A stretch of 64,000 nt of DNA from Dryococelus australis (GCA_029891345.1 CM056999.1:25641418-25705417), one strand, 5' to 3'. Shown: positions 33,840 to 45,950, counted from the stretch's first letter. Numbers and translations are program-made. Notes: generated by a model from the sequence alone, not told the origin.

Positions 33840-34526
33840 GCGAAACGACATGCGAGGGTTGTACGGCCTCTACCCCGTGAAGAAGGTAGAAGGGACTGAA
33901 TTTGGTGCTATGATTGACAGTTGAATTATAGTTGGGAACTATTTAGGATACATATTTGTCCCAGTTTGCAGGGTCCTTATTAGCTCGCAATGTTTATTGA
34001 TGGGAAAGTATAATTTAACTTGTTCGGTAAGCAAGTTGCAAGCAGGATTGTATGCTGTGGTTTTGTAACTTATTTGTAGCTTTTATAAGAGTTCACTTAT
34101 TAGCTCATTATTGAATGATGTCCCCCTATCTGTTAGAATGGTTGTAAAGTAAAGTCACAGCGTACCTGCTGGACGTATTTATTCCCTTTAGCTGATGTTG
34201 CCCTTTTGCATCCAGTCCCCAATAATAAAGTAGGGGGGGGGGGGGATCGGTGTCATTCGTCCTATTGGTTTCTGGTTTGATGTATTTATCTTTTGGCACA
34301 TGGGCCAGTTTTTTATGTAGGTTTTGACATCTTTGTTAACTGAATCACAGTAGCAGGCATTTTTGATCTTTTGTAATGGTTGGTATTGTCCAAAGTGCCC
34401 GCGGGCATCATGGTTTGCAGTGATGATGTCGTTGACATAATATCTGGGTACGAGTGTCAGTTTATTTTCGCCTGTAGGCATGTGTAGCTTGATGTAAAAT
34501 CGCAGTTTCCTGCTATGGCTCAACAT
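33840..34526 (-). pseudogene. pol: Gypsy integrase (minus strand), internally deleted
   Basis: Frame 34526-34188 carries the HHCC zinc finger: ANHDARGHFGQY with two His, then KNWPMCQKINTS and an upstream CYCD. It ends at YFIIGDWMQKGN, the usual start of the catalytic core (normally a D-x-G-P step). Leftward, other frames still give TDRGTSFNNELI (second catalytic Asp), KLNYTFPSIN, then NYNSTVNHSTKFSPFYLLHG near 33940-33880, a standard Gypsy integrase closing motif. The DNA between the finger and TDRG is too short for a full core, so part of the core is missing. No SH3/chromodomain tail seen. Confidence 0.7.
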
Positions 34527-34734
34527 CTAGCTAATCTGATACTTAGTGGTGGCTTTCTCAGGGTCTGTTAATGCTATCTTAAGTTGTTGTATGTGTGGGT
34601 AATTGCAGTGAGGTGTTGTTAACAATTTGTGCTATGAGTAAGTGTGAATCGTCTTCGATTTTGATGTATTCTTATTCCTGGTGATAAACGGGGAGATAGT
34701 GTGGTGCGTTATTGTGTAGTTTTATGATTGTGTT

Positions 34735-35595
34735 TCAGTTGAGGAGTGGATCTACGCAATATGCTTTAATTTTATTGTTGTGTGTCTCCATTGAAATTTT
34801 GACATTCAATTGGTAAAGTGTGCGAACAATTTTGGCAGTTGCCTGTAGTGGCAGGTATTCCTCATTAATAATAATTTTTTGCCGCTCATACTTTTTAGGT
34901 TGAGTGGAGTTCATTTTTGACAAAGTTTTTACATCTGCCCAATTATTGGTGATGTATTTGGCTATATTTTTCTTAATTTCGTCGTGTTTTTGTGTGTTTT
35001 GGAATAGTGTTTCTGCTATGGTATCGTAGAAGGAAGTGAAGCATGTCATGTTCTTTTTAATTTTGTACTTGGTATTATTTATTTGTATTGTGGCAATGTC
35101 AGCCTTTCCTGTAGTTGGAAGTCTACTCATCGCATCGGCGAGTACATTAAGTTTGCCTTTAACAGTTGTAGGTTCGAAGTCGTATACTGCATGAGCAATG
35201 ACCATTTTTTGGATTCTGATATTGTGTCCAGGCATGGTTTTGAGGTAATATAAGCTCGCTTGGTCTGTTTCTATGATAAATTATTTTTTGTATAAATACT
35301 ACCGGAAATATGTAACAAATTATTTTACAGCTGCTGGATCTCTCTCTCTGTCACTGACCAGAGTGCCTCATCCAGCGATTACTTTTTTGATGTGAATGCT
35401 ATTATTGCTCGCTTTTTGGTGCCTGGAATTTCTTGCATAAGTATCTCGTCTATTGCTGCTTGCGGTGTGTCACAAGCTAGAATGATATGTCTGTTTTTGT
35501 CAAATTTGGCTTGAATTGGAGAGTTGCGACTACCTGACTTAAAGTTATCAAAACTGCCTGCTCATTTGTGCTCCATTTAAACAGGATGTTTTCTT
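34735..35595 (-). pseudogene. pol: Gypsy RNase H and linker (minus strand)
   Basis: About 35510-35280 (several frames) gives HIILACDTPQAAIDEILMQE, the first RNase H strand with catalytic Asp, then RAIIAFTSK and FIIETDQASLYYLK (second Asp). The frame 35235-34735 has GKLNVLADAMSRLP, the closing RNase H motif (Asn-x-x-AD-x-x-SR). It continues 120 residues without a recognised domain until the integrase finger, a normal linker length. An AT dinucleotide run at 35636-35652 lies just upstream. Confidence 0.75.
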
Positions 35596-35599
35596 TTGA

Positions 35600-36516
35600 G
35601 AGTTCAATTTGCAGTTCTGCTTTGTGGGCATAATCTTATATATATATATATATTGCCTTAAGTATGATGTGAGGTCAAGGAATGTGCATAACTGTTTAAT
35701 GTTTTTGGCTGGGATCTTGTTTTAAATAGTGTCAATTTTTTCTGGTTCTGTTCATATTCCTGTTGGTATTATGTAGTGCCCGAGCATTTTTAGTTCTTCT
35801 TGTGTGAAGGAACATTTCTTGTGTTAATTTTTATGTTAAATTTCTGCAATATGTCCATTACCTTATTTACTTTCTGCAAGTGTTCTTGAACGGTGTTCCC
35901 TATTATGAAGATGTCATCGATGTATTCCACCGCAGTATTCCACCATAAGGGGCCGAGCATTATATCAACAAAATGTTGGAAATAATTTGGGGATCTGGCA
36001 AGTCCCATTGGTATACTGTCATACTAATAGAGGCTGCCCCCATCGACGGGGAATCTTAGTTTTTCTCGTTACTCCTTTCTGACTGAGATTGCATAAACAC
36101 CACTAGACATCTCAATAGAACTGATGCCCTTGGAGTTTTGTAAAGTATTAATTTTATCTTCCATACCTGGTATGGGATACAGTACTTCTTGAGATATTGA
36201 TGCAGTAATCTGAAGTCAGTCAGGAATTAAAAATTCTGCCCTGGCATTTTTTTATCATGAGACTTGACGCCACATATGGGGATTCGGAAGGCATAATTAT
36301 CCCAACGTCTTCTGAGAAAGTACCTCTTCCCTCAGTTTGGGATTTATTCTGTATGGCCTGGTGTGTATGGGTGTGTATGCCGGGTGTGAGTTCTAATTTC
36401 ATTTGAAAATCTTTCGTTTCAATTAATTCTGCAATAAAGCTCGCAGACCTATCTTGATATGAGTGTAGTAAGTAGTGTCTTGCTTGCTTCTGTTGATCAG
36501 ATAATTTGTGATTCAT
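35600..36516 (-). pseudogene. pol: Gypsy reverse transcriptase (minus strand)
   Basis: The frame 36516-36220 contains the protease-RT linker and RT fingers (EDVGIIMPSESPYVASSLMI, close to the usual I.PS.SP.ASP...V.KK). About 36215-36030 in other frames reads DLQTPRAS-like and VDGGSLY-like pieces. The frame 36008-35790 has MGLARSPNYFQHFVDIML and the catalytic YIDDIFIIG box, then HLQKVNKVMDILQKFNIKIN. Stops and shifts at 36010-36220 and 35790 inactivate it. Confidence 0.8.
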
Positions 36517-36570
36517 ATTTCCTAGTTTGACATTAGGTGTTCCTGTTTCAATGCTTTCACTTTCATTTAT

Positions 36571-37005
36571 TCAATACTTTATTGTATGGTTTCTATTTAG
36601 TTCTATGGTGTTAGTGCTTAACAGAATTTCTAGTATTTTGCTATTGTCTATAGTGTGTATGAATATAATATTTATGGTGAGTGTCGGGACAATGTCATAT
36701 TTCATAATGAAGTCTACTCCAAGTATAATGTCGAGTTTCAGATTTTCGATCAAAATAAATTCTTTTTTAAACATGTACCTGAAAATACTAATTTTCATAG
36801 TTGTTTTAAATTAGGTCACTTCAATTTCTTGGATAGCTCCTACAAGAGAAGATATTTCTATCACAGGTATGCAATGTTGGTCAGTGATGAGTGTCTTTGC
36901 CATGCAGGATTGGGAACATCCTGTATCAATGAGCACATTGTATGTTTTCCGGTGGATGAGGGGAAGGACACGTGGTGTTGATGTTTTGTAAACTGCAGGC
37001 AACAC
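36571..37005 (-). pseudogene. pol: Gypsy aspartic protease (minus strand)
   Basis: The frame 37005-36811 has YNVLIDTGCSQSCMAKTLI, the DTG catalytic triad with the usual hydrophobic-hydrophobic-DTG-[AC]-S form. After a shift, the frame 36798-36571 has LDIILGVDFIMKYDIV, the second landmark (IILGxDFL). Together they make one retropepsin monomer of normal size broken by a single frameshift near 36805. Confidence 0.8.
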
Positions 37006-37089
37006 TCAACTTTGTGTTCTGTGGTGCGGTGTTTATTACCTGGCTGTTTGCGGAACTCTTCGTGGCTCAGCTTGCATGTATGCTTTTCA

Positions 37090-38925
37090 TTATTTGCCAC
37101 ATGGATCTGTGTTGATGTTTACAATCTTTAATGTTCGGTCACCAGTGTTGTTTACAATGCACGGTAACTTGATTCTGATTTGCCCAATCGTGGATCGCTT
37201 TTTGAATCTGCAAAAATGTTCGCCAATGTCTGTTGAATTCTTTCGTTTGCTGTGGAAGCAACAGACAGTTGGCTGCATGGTGTACTGTGTAAAACCAGAG
37301 CAAGGATGTCATGGACGTCTGGCTGCAGGGGCCTATGAAAGCCACGCAGTCCTTGTGCTCAGCACTGTTTTCCTGACTCTTGTATTCCTCCACGATGTTG
37401 TGCACCTTGGTCGCATGTGCTTTCTTATTTACACCACAATCATCTTTCACGACTGCTACGTTATTGTGTTTTGTAACCTGGGGGTTCCTGCGTATCCGTT
37501 TGACCTTGTCATTGGGTTTCTCTGACCTGCTAATTTGTTCCCGAAACTGGATACTGGGTGTGTCGTATATCGTTACATGTTTTGATGTTTACTGTTTTGC
37601 ACTTTTTTTCTGATTGGGGGTTGGTATGCAAAGTTTTAACTTTTACTGTTAAAGTTAGTGATTTCCGCATACATTATGTGGGGTACTCTTTTACTGAACA
37701 TGTCCCTATGCTATCAATTACTTTATGCACATTTTGTGCAGGAGAACATGTCTTTCCCTGTAATTGTGTTGATTTACTTCTCCCTGCATACTTTCAGGAC
37801 GTCTGTTTTGTGTTCTTAAAGGACCTGTCTGACTGCATTTGGCGTATTATAATGGTTTTGGTAGGGTGGGTTTCTATAGTATTCCCTACTCTGTGTCGTT
37901 TCAAATTCCATGGACTGGTCTAACCTGACCTGAATTGTTGTAATTCTTTGGGCGGAGGTTCTGTATTTGTGTTGGAATGTAGTGTATTTTTACTTTCATT
38001 TTGCGGTGAATTTGTGGTGTGTTGGTTCGAATTTGTGGGTTTTTGGAGTTTGGCATGTTGTGAAGGTTGATGTTTTGTGTTGGTGTGAGAGAGTTCCAAA
38101 TGATTTTAATGAATTTATGCTCTGGAAACTGTGGTTCACCTTTGTTCTTGTAAAAGATTAAATCTTCTATATGAGCCTGACAACTCTCACCTTGCTGTCG
38201 TCTCTTTGTGTGTAGGAGGTGTTGGTAGTTGTCTTTTGGGTTGAGTTTCGTGAATATTTTTTAATAATTTATTTCTCATGTGTTGCCAGGAAATGTGTTC
38301 TGTATTTGTGTAATACACATTTTCATAAGCCCTCGTGGCTGTACCTTGCAGGTAAAACTTTAGGTGCCTATATTTTTCCAATGTCACTCTCCACCCATTT
38401 ATTTTGCTGGTGGTGTTGCAGAAGTCTAAAAATTCCTCCACATTTTCATTACTTTTGCCTGCGAATGTGGGGATTCGTACTGGTTGTTTTAAAATGAACT
38501 GTGCTGGCTTTGTAGCGTTAGTTGGTTGTTGATCTTGATCTGTGTTGTCCATTAAATTAATGTAATGGTGTTCTGTGATGTCAGATATATTTATGGAATG
38601 GTGTTCTGTGGTCTTCGTATTTGTGTTAGTATAGAAGTTAAGAATGGATCAGTTGCTTTGAGCTGTTTAAGCGGGCATGGTCTAAGATTGTGTTAGCTTC
38701 GTACGTGTTTTGGTCATGTGTGTCGGGAAATGAATAATGAAGTGCGGTGTTTTGTTGAGTGGGTGAAATGAGTGGGGTTTCTGTTAAGTATGTAGTCTGA
38801 CTGGTTAATTCGGGGTGTTCATCGCGTTTTTCTAGTTCGTGCTTAGCATTGCTCACATAAATTGTCCCTGTTTTAACTAATTTCCTTATTGCTTTTGAGG
38901 CAGATTTCTGTTGTTTACTCATCAC
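37090..38925 (-). pseudogene. gag: Gypsy gag (minus strand)
   Basis: The frame 38552-38187 starts MDNTDQDQQPTNATKPAQF and has a capsid-type segment: IPTFAGKSNENVEEFLDFC, KYRHLKFYLQGTATRAYE and SWQHMRNKLLKNIHE. This is the pattern F.G....V..FL..., a hydrophobic L...L.G.A..., W..., L...F of Gypsy gag. An upstream frame (38925-38638, MMSKQQKSASKAIRK...) could be the basic N-terminus or a separate leader. Downstream frames (37450-37090) are Cys/His-containing and lead into the protease, but no clean CCHC knuckle is visible. Several shifts. Confidence 0.65.
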
Positions 38926-38939
38926 TGCACATGTGAGTA

Positions 38940-39424
38940 AAATTATTTAGTGTTGCCTTATGAATTAACATGCACAGGCTGTATAAGCTTTTAAATAGTT
39001 TTCTGCAATTGGCACACACAATTGACTGAGGTGAAATGTGATAGCTAAAGCACTGCGGCCCGAAGAGCGGTGCTGTTATAAAGCAATTGTAACATTTTAA
39101 ACCAGAAGCTCACACACACTTGCTAAGTTCTACAAGACAATGGGCATCCCTCTACGGTAGCGTTTTGCTGTCACTCCAAGGTTACTCATGCACTCGCTCA
39201 GTGACTGCAATATGCTGACCCTGATTTGTGCAATTCAATAATCTTTTCGTACTGTCGAATGAACTGGCAATGTTATTTTTGTTTCATGTTATCCTTATAT
39301 TGTCTACCTTATGTAAACATGCAATTTCTACTGGGGATTCGATTTTAAGGTTATGAATTAAAACTTTACTTTATTGTTAATGCTTGGTGGCATAAAGTAG
39401 GAAGCAAGAGGTGCCTCCACCAGT
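38940..39424. other. Gene-free interval, possible 5' LTR position of the minus-strand Gypsy
   Basis: No recognisable gene, no long repeat partner in the window. A hairpin-prone GCGGCCCGAAGAGCGGTGC word lies near 39056. Confidence 0.3.
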
Positions 39425-39500
39425 TGCTGTGACCCTTCTTTCGCAAACAGGTCACATATTAAATTGTTAAGGGGAAGGCATAGTCAGTAAGGCAAAAGCG
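39425..39500 (+). repeat. Tail module of the composite repeat
   Basis: GTTGCTGTGACCCTTCTTTCG...CAGTCAGTAAGGC matches 12674-12743 of copy A. The sequence after it diverges (39501-39999), as it does after copy A at 12745, so the shared end is a real boundary. Confidence 0.6.
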
Positions 39501-39999
39501 CTCATATCAAACACTACAGTTTATTGGACTTATAAGTAATACAACAAGACAATAGAATGGACGTTGCTTTTCTTAGAGAAGTCTACATTACTGTTTCAGA
39601 TATGCTGAGACATAATCCAGGTAAAGTACAGTTCTTGCTTTAGGAAAAGCAATTAAATCAAAGTCTTGCTCGCCTTCGCCTCACGACACTTGGACGCCCT
39701 AACGGGAGAGATAATTACCTGCTAATACAGAGATGACAGAATGCTGGCTTATCTCGATGCCAGCTCTCTCCTGGTGTCGAACCCAGACCACTAGCCTGGC
39801 AGTCCTCATGGCATCGATCTCTCGGGCGGCCCTCTGGCATCGGCTGAATCAAAATAGCCATGAGCCTCCAGCGCTCGCATTAGTTATATAGCATGGCCCA
39901 GCCTTGTTTCGGATACCGAATCCCTGCTGTCGTCACAACTGCTGTCGCCATGGCCGATTTCCTTCCAGCAGTAAGCTGGGCCTGGCAACCCTTTGCTGG
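39501..39999. other. Gene-free interval
   Basis: Moderately GC-rich (CGACACTTGGACGCCCTAAC near 39684, CCTGGTGTCGAACCCAGACC near 39770). The CGAACCC word recalls a B box but no A box or cloverleaf accompanies it. No gene recognised. Confidence 0.3.
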
Positions 40000-41075
40000 T
40001 GATGCTCACAGCAATGTATAGCTTATTGTGGTACTGATTGCGGTACTTATTGTAGTGTATTTAGTGCTCATTGTGGTGCCTGTGGTGCTAATTGTGGTTC
40101 ATTTAGTGCTGATTGTGATGCTTGTAGTGTTGATTGTGGTGCTTAATTTGGCGCGAGTATGTGGGTCGCAAGTTAAAATACATATCCCCTAATTTAGAAT
40201 AAGATCATATAGTCCCACCTTCAAAAACTGAAAGATGAACATTTTTAAAAATAATATCGCTTTTAAAAGTAAATATCCAGATACCTCGGCATATTTCAGA
40301 GCTCCCTGGGTAAAATGTTTTTGCACTTTGCAATAAAAGTGCCTAGAACTACAGCTGGCTACCACCACCCTTCGCCATTGGTCGATGCACAACTTGGACT
40401 TTGTACTGAACAATGCAGCATCACGGCAGGCCCACGCCATGCTTACTGCACATGTCCTGTCTTTAACATTAACTTTCTCATATTAATTACCTGTTGAATC
40501 GGTACCCATCGATACAGCAAGATGTATTAACAACTACTTGGAAGGCAACTATGCTGACCATTATTAACAGCAACACTTGCTGACTCCCAGTAGACGAATC
40601 CTTGCAGATCTAGGTAAGTTCTTTTAATGTATTGCCTTGCACAACCTGCATAGGGTCAATGTCGTTATTCATCATCACGCAAAAAGTTATCTTCATACAG
40701 GTCATTCTCCCATGCCGACAAGCATTTGGGCATATGTAAAGACTCGATCACAGAAACAGCACTAAGAAAAAAGAATAGCGATGATGCAGATCACGGCTCT
40801 GTATTAGTTGAAGTCAAAGGCAGGCCTTCATTATATGACGAGATAGTGCTTCCTAATCGATGTTCACCTCGCAGTGTCAGGACGTTAACTGTCAATTTTT
40901 TATACATAAATGCAGGTATAATCTTTACAGTAAAGAGCCTAGCTTGTGCTCACCAAAGAACCTGCACCATAAAATTTGTGTGTAAATTAAATATGGGAGC
41001 AATCTGAGAATACTTACATACTCATTGGCCGCAGAAGAAAAACATGCAGATATACTCTGTTTCATATAACTTCAG
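40000..41075 (+). repeat. Composite repeat, partial copy C
   Basis: A 21 bp-type minisatellite (40030-40145) is followed by GCGCGAGTATGTGGGTCGCA, matching inverted 44225. It then has CCTCGGCATATTTC (inverted partner near 44105), TTGCCTTGCACAACCTGCAT, a run with CATGCCGACAAGCATTTGGG, GATGCAGATCACGGCTCTGT and GTCAAAGGCAGGCCTTC, and finally GCAGAAGAAAAACATGCAGA at 41031. All appear in the same order inverted between 44160 and 43640. A block of ~260 bp (about 40320-40590) is absent from the other copy and is probably an insertion. Confidence 0.7.
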
Positions 41076-43205
41076 TAAATTTTGATAGTTCTCGAAAATA
41101 AGTGCAGCCACCACATATTCCTCCGCCACAGCTGTACTGCCAGTGAAGAAAATGATCTTTGTAAACAAACTACGAATCCAATGGCAGGCATTGAAGGACC
41201 GACAACTTCTGTCCAGTACTTAAACTACTATATCTGGTTACCATTCCGAACTTTTTATGTTTGGTTGTTATGATCACATAATATACTGGTTAGGGTTGTT
41301 TTATTTTGTTGGTGGGGTGGGAAACTATAGATTGACATCTTTGGCGAGGCGTGATCTTTTTGTGGTTCTTCTTAAGAGAGTGGAGATTGGAACTTGCATT
41401 GTTTTGATGATGCAATAGAAAATTTTATTCGCATGGAAATGGCATTCGATTGAATATAACTCAAAAGTTCTAACTTCATCAAACGAACTAAATGTAATAA
41501 ATGTGTCGCTGTACGTACCTGTGCGAAAATACTCAACATATCAATATCATTGCATTTTTTATATAATGAGCTACACTAAAAGGGCACTTATTTAGTCCAT
41601 GTATATTTGTAAACATCCCGCAAGTACAAAATGCAATGATTATGTCACTGGTAATACCGATATACGAAATCCAGGCTGTAAACATGTTCAGCCAATTTAA
41701 CTTCTACATAAAAATTGTTAGAATTTCGATCAAATAAAAGTCCAAAAACATTTCAAATATTCTAACAACAATTTAAGGAAACATTATAAAACACACAAAC
41801 TTAACTATTCACTTCGTAAATCCTAAAAATACATGCTGAATTTTGGATGATTCATTCACTAAAATAACTTGTCGGCTACTGATACAAAATAATTTAATTG
41901 CTGACTTATGTAATTAACAAAAAACTTGAAGTATTTTTTGAAATCAACAATTTCAAACTTCATAACGTAAATAATTTTTCGCTCGCGCTTCGCGATGGTC
42001 ACAGAAAATGGCGGACCACAGCACACGATAAACAATTTTACAAAGTAGCAGACCCGTGTCGATAATTCATTTCACTGAGGAGAATTCTATAAAGGCACCT
42101 AGCACAAACTACACTTAATGAAATACGTAAATACAGAAATAATTATCTGCCTATATAACATTCCGACATCACCAGCAAGGAATTCTCGCATATAGATAAA
42201 TTATGATGCAATAGAGCATAATGACAACAGCTTTTCATTACCATAGACCATAGACAATAGACTCAACGGAGATTGGCGGAGACCTTTCACATAACCATGA
42301 TGTTCGTATTCACTATCATAATATTTCTAAATATTTCTAAAGCCCTTACTCGAAGGCAGTCAGCAAGCCGCACCTGGATACGGAGGACCATGTGAAATCG
42401 CGCTTGCGCTTTTCTCGCCCGGACGGTATCAATCTTCATTACCGGTCATTTTCAGCAATAGTTTTATTATATCAAGAACCTTTTTCGTTTTCGCCGTCTG
42501 GGATACTCCCCTCGCCTCCCCAGGAATTGCATCGCCTGGGGAGTTTGTAAGTTTTATCAACAAACTTCACTTTATGCAAGCCTAGTGCTTTATTTGCCTC
42601 ATAGCCTTAGCGGCAGGTTTAAAGCGTGCAACTGTGTAAGCTGTTCTCCTGGAGAGAACATTGGATTCTCCAATAAATAGCATGAATTGACGATTGCTTT
42701 TTATTCTGTTGTCGAAAGGCGTTTCAGGACACTGGCCTCTTAAAATCCATAATTTCTTTAGGCAAGTGTTTATGTGAATTCAAGGATAAATATTAATTGG
42801 TATGCGTGCTGCAACCTAACAAAGTACCGCAAGTAGCAGTTATGGGCGTGTGGTTTGGCCATAACAATCCAGGCATAGGGAGTTTGAATACGTCTACGTC
42901 GTATTTAATTTGCAATACCAAGTTGTGATTGGGCAGCCCGAAGAGTCCCTCGTTTAGAAAACAATGAGGCCTCCACATCAGGAGAACAACTGCAAGATCT
43001 ACTCGGGAATGTGGTCAAGGTGATCGGCCCGCAGCACCCCGAAGTTATGAGTTCTCAGCTCTATCGCAACAACATCAGTGACACAGCCACAGCGACGTCT
43101 GGCGCCTATCGGGTATATAATTCCAAACACCTTTTTCCAAATTCTCTTCACCGCCATTATAAATCCCATCCAACCCCTTTCCAAGCCATCGACAGCCGTC
43201 AACGT
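41076..43205. other. Gene-free interval between two inverted repeat copies
   Basis: No domain-bearing frame. GC-richer islands at 42360-42550 (including CCTCCCCAGG...GCCTGGGGAG, a short inverted pair near 42515-42543) and 42790-43200. None of the short frames has a motif I recognise. Confidence 0.3.
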
Positions 43206-43240
43206 GCTTATGTATAAAATAAATTGAAAATATTTTTATA

Positions 43241-43288
<48 letters not shown>

Positions 43289-43625
43289 CTGTACATAAAT
43301 ATGTATAAAATCAATTGAAAGTTATTGCATATTTTTATATTTTTATATAGCTATACCTAGTATTGTATTAAATAAATTGAAATTATTTTATATTTATATG
43401 TTTATATACCTATACATTTTATATAGCTGTACATAATTATGTATAAATTAAAATAAAATAATTTTTTTTACATGTTTATATACCTAAACATATTTATGTT
43501 TATCTATACATAAATATGTATAACATAAATTGAAAATATTTTATATTTAGTTATTTATACATGGCTATAAACAATGGTGTATAAAGTAAATAAAAATAAT
43601 TTCACATTTGCGTATTTATATTTAC
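43206..43625. repeat. AT-rich tandem repeat with (TA)n microsatellite
   Basis: A pure (TA)n tract spans about 43243-43282. Around it, six imperfect units start with GTATAAAATAAATTGAAA-type words at about 43212, 43302, 43363, 43441, 43517 and 43581 (spacing 60-90 bp), each followed by ATTTTTATAT and TATATACCTATACAT-type stretches. It lies between the gene-free interval and copy B. Confidence 0.7.
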
Positions 43626-43629
43626 ATAA

Positions 43630-45840
43630 TTATCTGCATGTTTTTCTTCTGGAGCGAACGATTATGTTTGTTTTCTCAGAGTGCTTTAATATTTTTTACA
43701 TATAAATTTTATGTTGGAAGTTCTTCAGTGAGTACAAGCTAGGCTGTTTACTGTAAGACATATAAGTTAACTGCATTTATATAGAATAAATTGACAATTG
43801 ATGTTCTGACACTGCGAGCTGAATATAGATGTGGAAACTTTATATCCTCATATCACGAAGGCCTGCCTTTGACCTAAACTAACACGGAGCCGTGACCTGC
43901 ATCATCACTGCCTGGTTGTCGCTAGTGCCGATTCTGTGACCGTGTTTTCACACATGGCCGAAATGATTTTCGGCATGAAAGAACAGCCTGTACAAAGAGT
44001 ATTTTGCACGTGATGATCCATTACGACATTGGTCCAATGCAGTTTGTGCAAGGCAATAAATTAAAAGAACATACCGAGATATACCCAGAAAGCGATGGAA
44101 TATACCGAGGTACCTGATACATACTTTTTAAAGCGAGATTATGAAATAAAATTTTCATCATTCAGCCTTTGGAGGTAGGATTATGTAACGAAATTTTAAA
44201 ATAGAGGTACTTAATTTTAACTTGTGGCCTGCATGCTCGCACCACAATCAGCAACACAATCGCAATTTGCACTACAATCAGCACAACATGCACCACAATC
44301 AGCACCACATGTATCACGATCAGCACTACATGCACCACAATCCACACAATGTACACCACAATCAGGTGTCATTAATGCATCATTATATGCCATTAAGGGG
44401 TCATTAGGGTCGTTTATGGGTCACATTTCATGGGTCATGGGTCATTAGACTAGGGTCATTGGATCATAGGTTATGTGTTACCGGTTTTTCCGGTATTTGT
44501 TGGATTTTTTGGGACTTTTTCTCGAATTTTGGTATTCAAGGTCATTCTTGGTCATGGGGCCATGGTCAAGTTTACCTTCATCCAATATGGCGGTAATACT
44601 CAGTAACCTAATACATTTGTTGACTTATATGCATTTTCTTTCGGGATTTGTTTTCAAGGTCATTCAACATAATGGGTTCAAGGTTACCTGTATCCATAAT
44701 GGTGGTAGTAGTCAGTAATATAATATGCTTGCTGACTTTTATGCATTTTTATCGAGTTAATGTTTTCCAGGTCTTTCAAATTCATGGGGTCAAGGTCAAG
44801 GTCACCTGCACCTATTATGAAAGTGTAAGTCAGTAACAATATGCTTGCTGGCTTTTATGATGACTGTCTTAAGTTTTAGTATTTAAGATTATTCATGGTC
44901 ATAGGGTCGAGATCTAGGTCATCTGTATCCTCTATGGTGGTAGTAGTTTGTAATGTCATATGCTTTGCTGACTTATCTATTTTTTCGCGGATTTGGTTTT
45001 CTAGGTCAGTCAAGGTCATGGGGTTAATGTCAAGGTATCTGGCTTCCAATATCGCGGCAGTGGTCTGTAACATAGTATGCTTGTTTACATTTAAGTATTT
45101 TTTCTCGAGTTATTGTTTTCTAGGTTATTCAAGGTCATGGGCTCAAGGTCAAAGTCACTGGCTTCCAACATCATGGTAATGGTCTGTAATGTAATATGCT
45201 TGTTGAATTTTATATATGTTTTCTTAAGTCATTGTTTTCAAGGTCATTCAAGGTTGTGGGGTCAATGTGGTCAAGGTCATTGGTTTACAATGTTGTGGTA
45301 GTGTTATATTATATAATATGCTTGTTGACTTTTATGTATTTTGTCTCGAGTTTTTGTGGTCAAGTGAAGGTCTCCTGCATACAATATGGCTGCTACACTT
45401 GCTGACAGCACCAAGATGGCTGACTGGGTATGGTCGAGGAGGTGGAGACTGCCGACTAATTTGTTTGGTGAGGAGGATAAAAGGGAAACCACGAAATTTA
45501 ATTTTTAATTAATTTTTTAAATAATATTTAATAATTTTAAAAACAACTTTAATACATAATTTTTATTTTATTTTTGGGGTTTGAGGTCAAGGGCCATGGG
45601 CCCTGAGTCCCACTCTTCTGGCATGGAGTCACTGATCCATCTCACCTGCTCCAGGAAAAACTGTAATTTTCTCGGGGTAATTTTTTGCGAATGGGAAAAA
45701 AAGGAAATTTCTAAGGAAATTTAGTCGATTTTGAGGAGAAAAGGTAAATATTTAGGGAAAAAGAAAAAAATGGCAGACAGGTGACGTCACAATATGGCAG
45801 ACCCCCGGCACCTAGATCCTGTGCTGGGTGTTAATATGCC
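43630..45840 (-). repeat. Composite interspersed repeat, copy B (inverted relative to A and C)
   Basis: On the minus strand from 45840: CCCAGCACAGGATCTAGGTG, CCATATTGTGACGTCAC, GGAGCAGGTGAGATGGATCA near 45640, AAACAAATTAGTCGGCAG near 45468 and CAGTCAGCCATCTTGGTGCT near 45424. The ~115 bp array (45410-44480), the minisatellite (44362-44232) and the section shared with copy C (44225-43630) follow. So B joins the modules seen separately in A and C. It is the fullest copy and suggests the order of the complete unit (more than 2.2 kb). No coding region recognised. Confidence 0.75.
44480..45410 (-). repeat. ~115 bp tandem array, inverted copy, nine exact TCAAGGTCA words
   Basis: Eight or so diverged units. 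On the plus strand each has TTTTCAAGGTCATTCAAGGT-like and ATATGCTTGTTGACTTTTAT-like parts. Exact TCAAGGTCA occurs at 44536, 44654, 44790, 44796, 45010, 45129, 45143, 45238 and 45271. It is the reverse complement of the array in copy A. Short open frames on either strand follow the repeat period and are not genes. Confidence 0.8.
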
Positions 45841-45950
45841 ACAACCTACATAATAATTCTACTGTAGTATGTACTGTTATGTAGTTTTGTGTACTATAAA
45901 AATAGTTCTAATATGCGGATTCTCGGGTTTGTTAACTGTCTTTATTTCAG

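Noticed and set aside
36527..38161. Long plus-strand hydrophobic frames opposite the Gypsy gag and protease
   Set aside because: They are antisense shadows of the minus-strand gag/pol, whose motifs are clear.
33406..39424. LTR pair for the minus-strand Gypsy at 33840-38925
   Set aside because: No matching sequence could be found between the two flanks by eye, so LTRs were not called.
41082..41273. 63-codon frame near copy C
   Set aside because: Chance-length frame without a motif; no support from neighbours.
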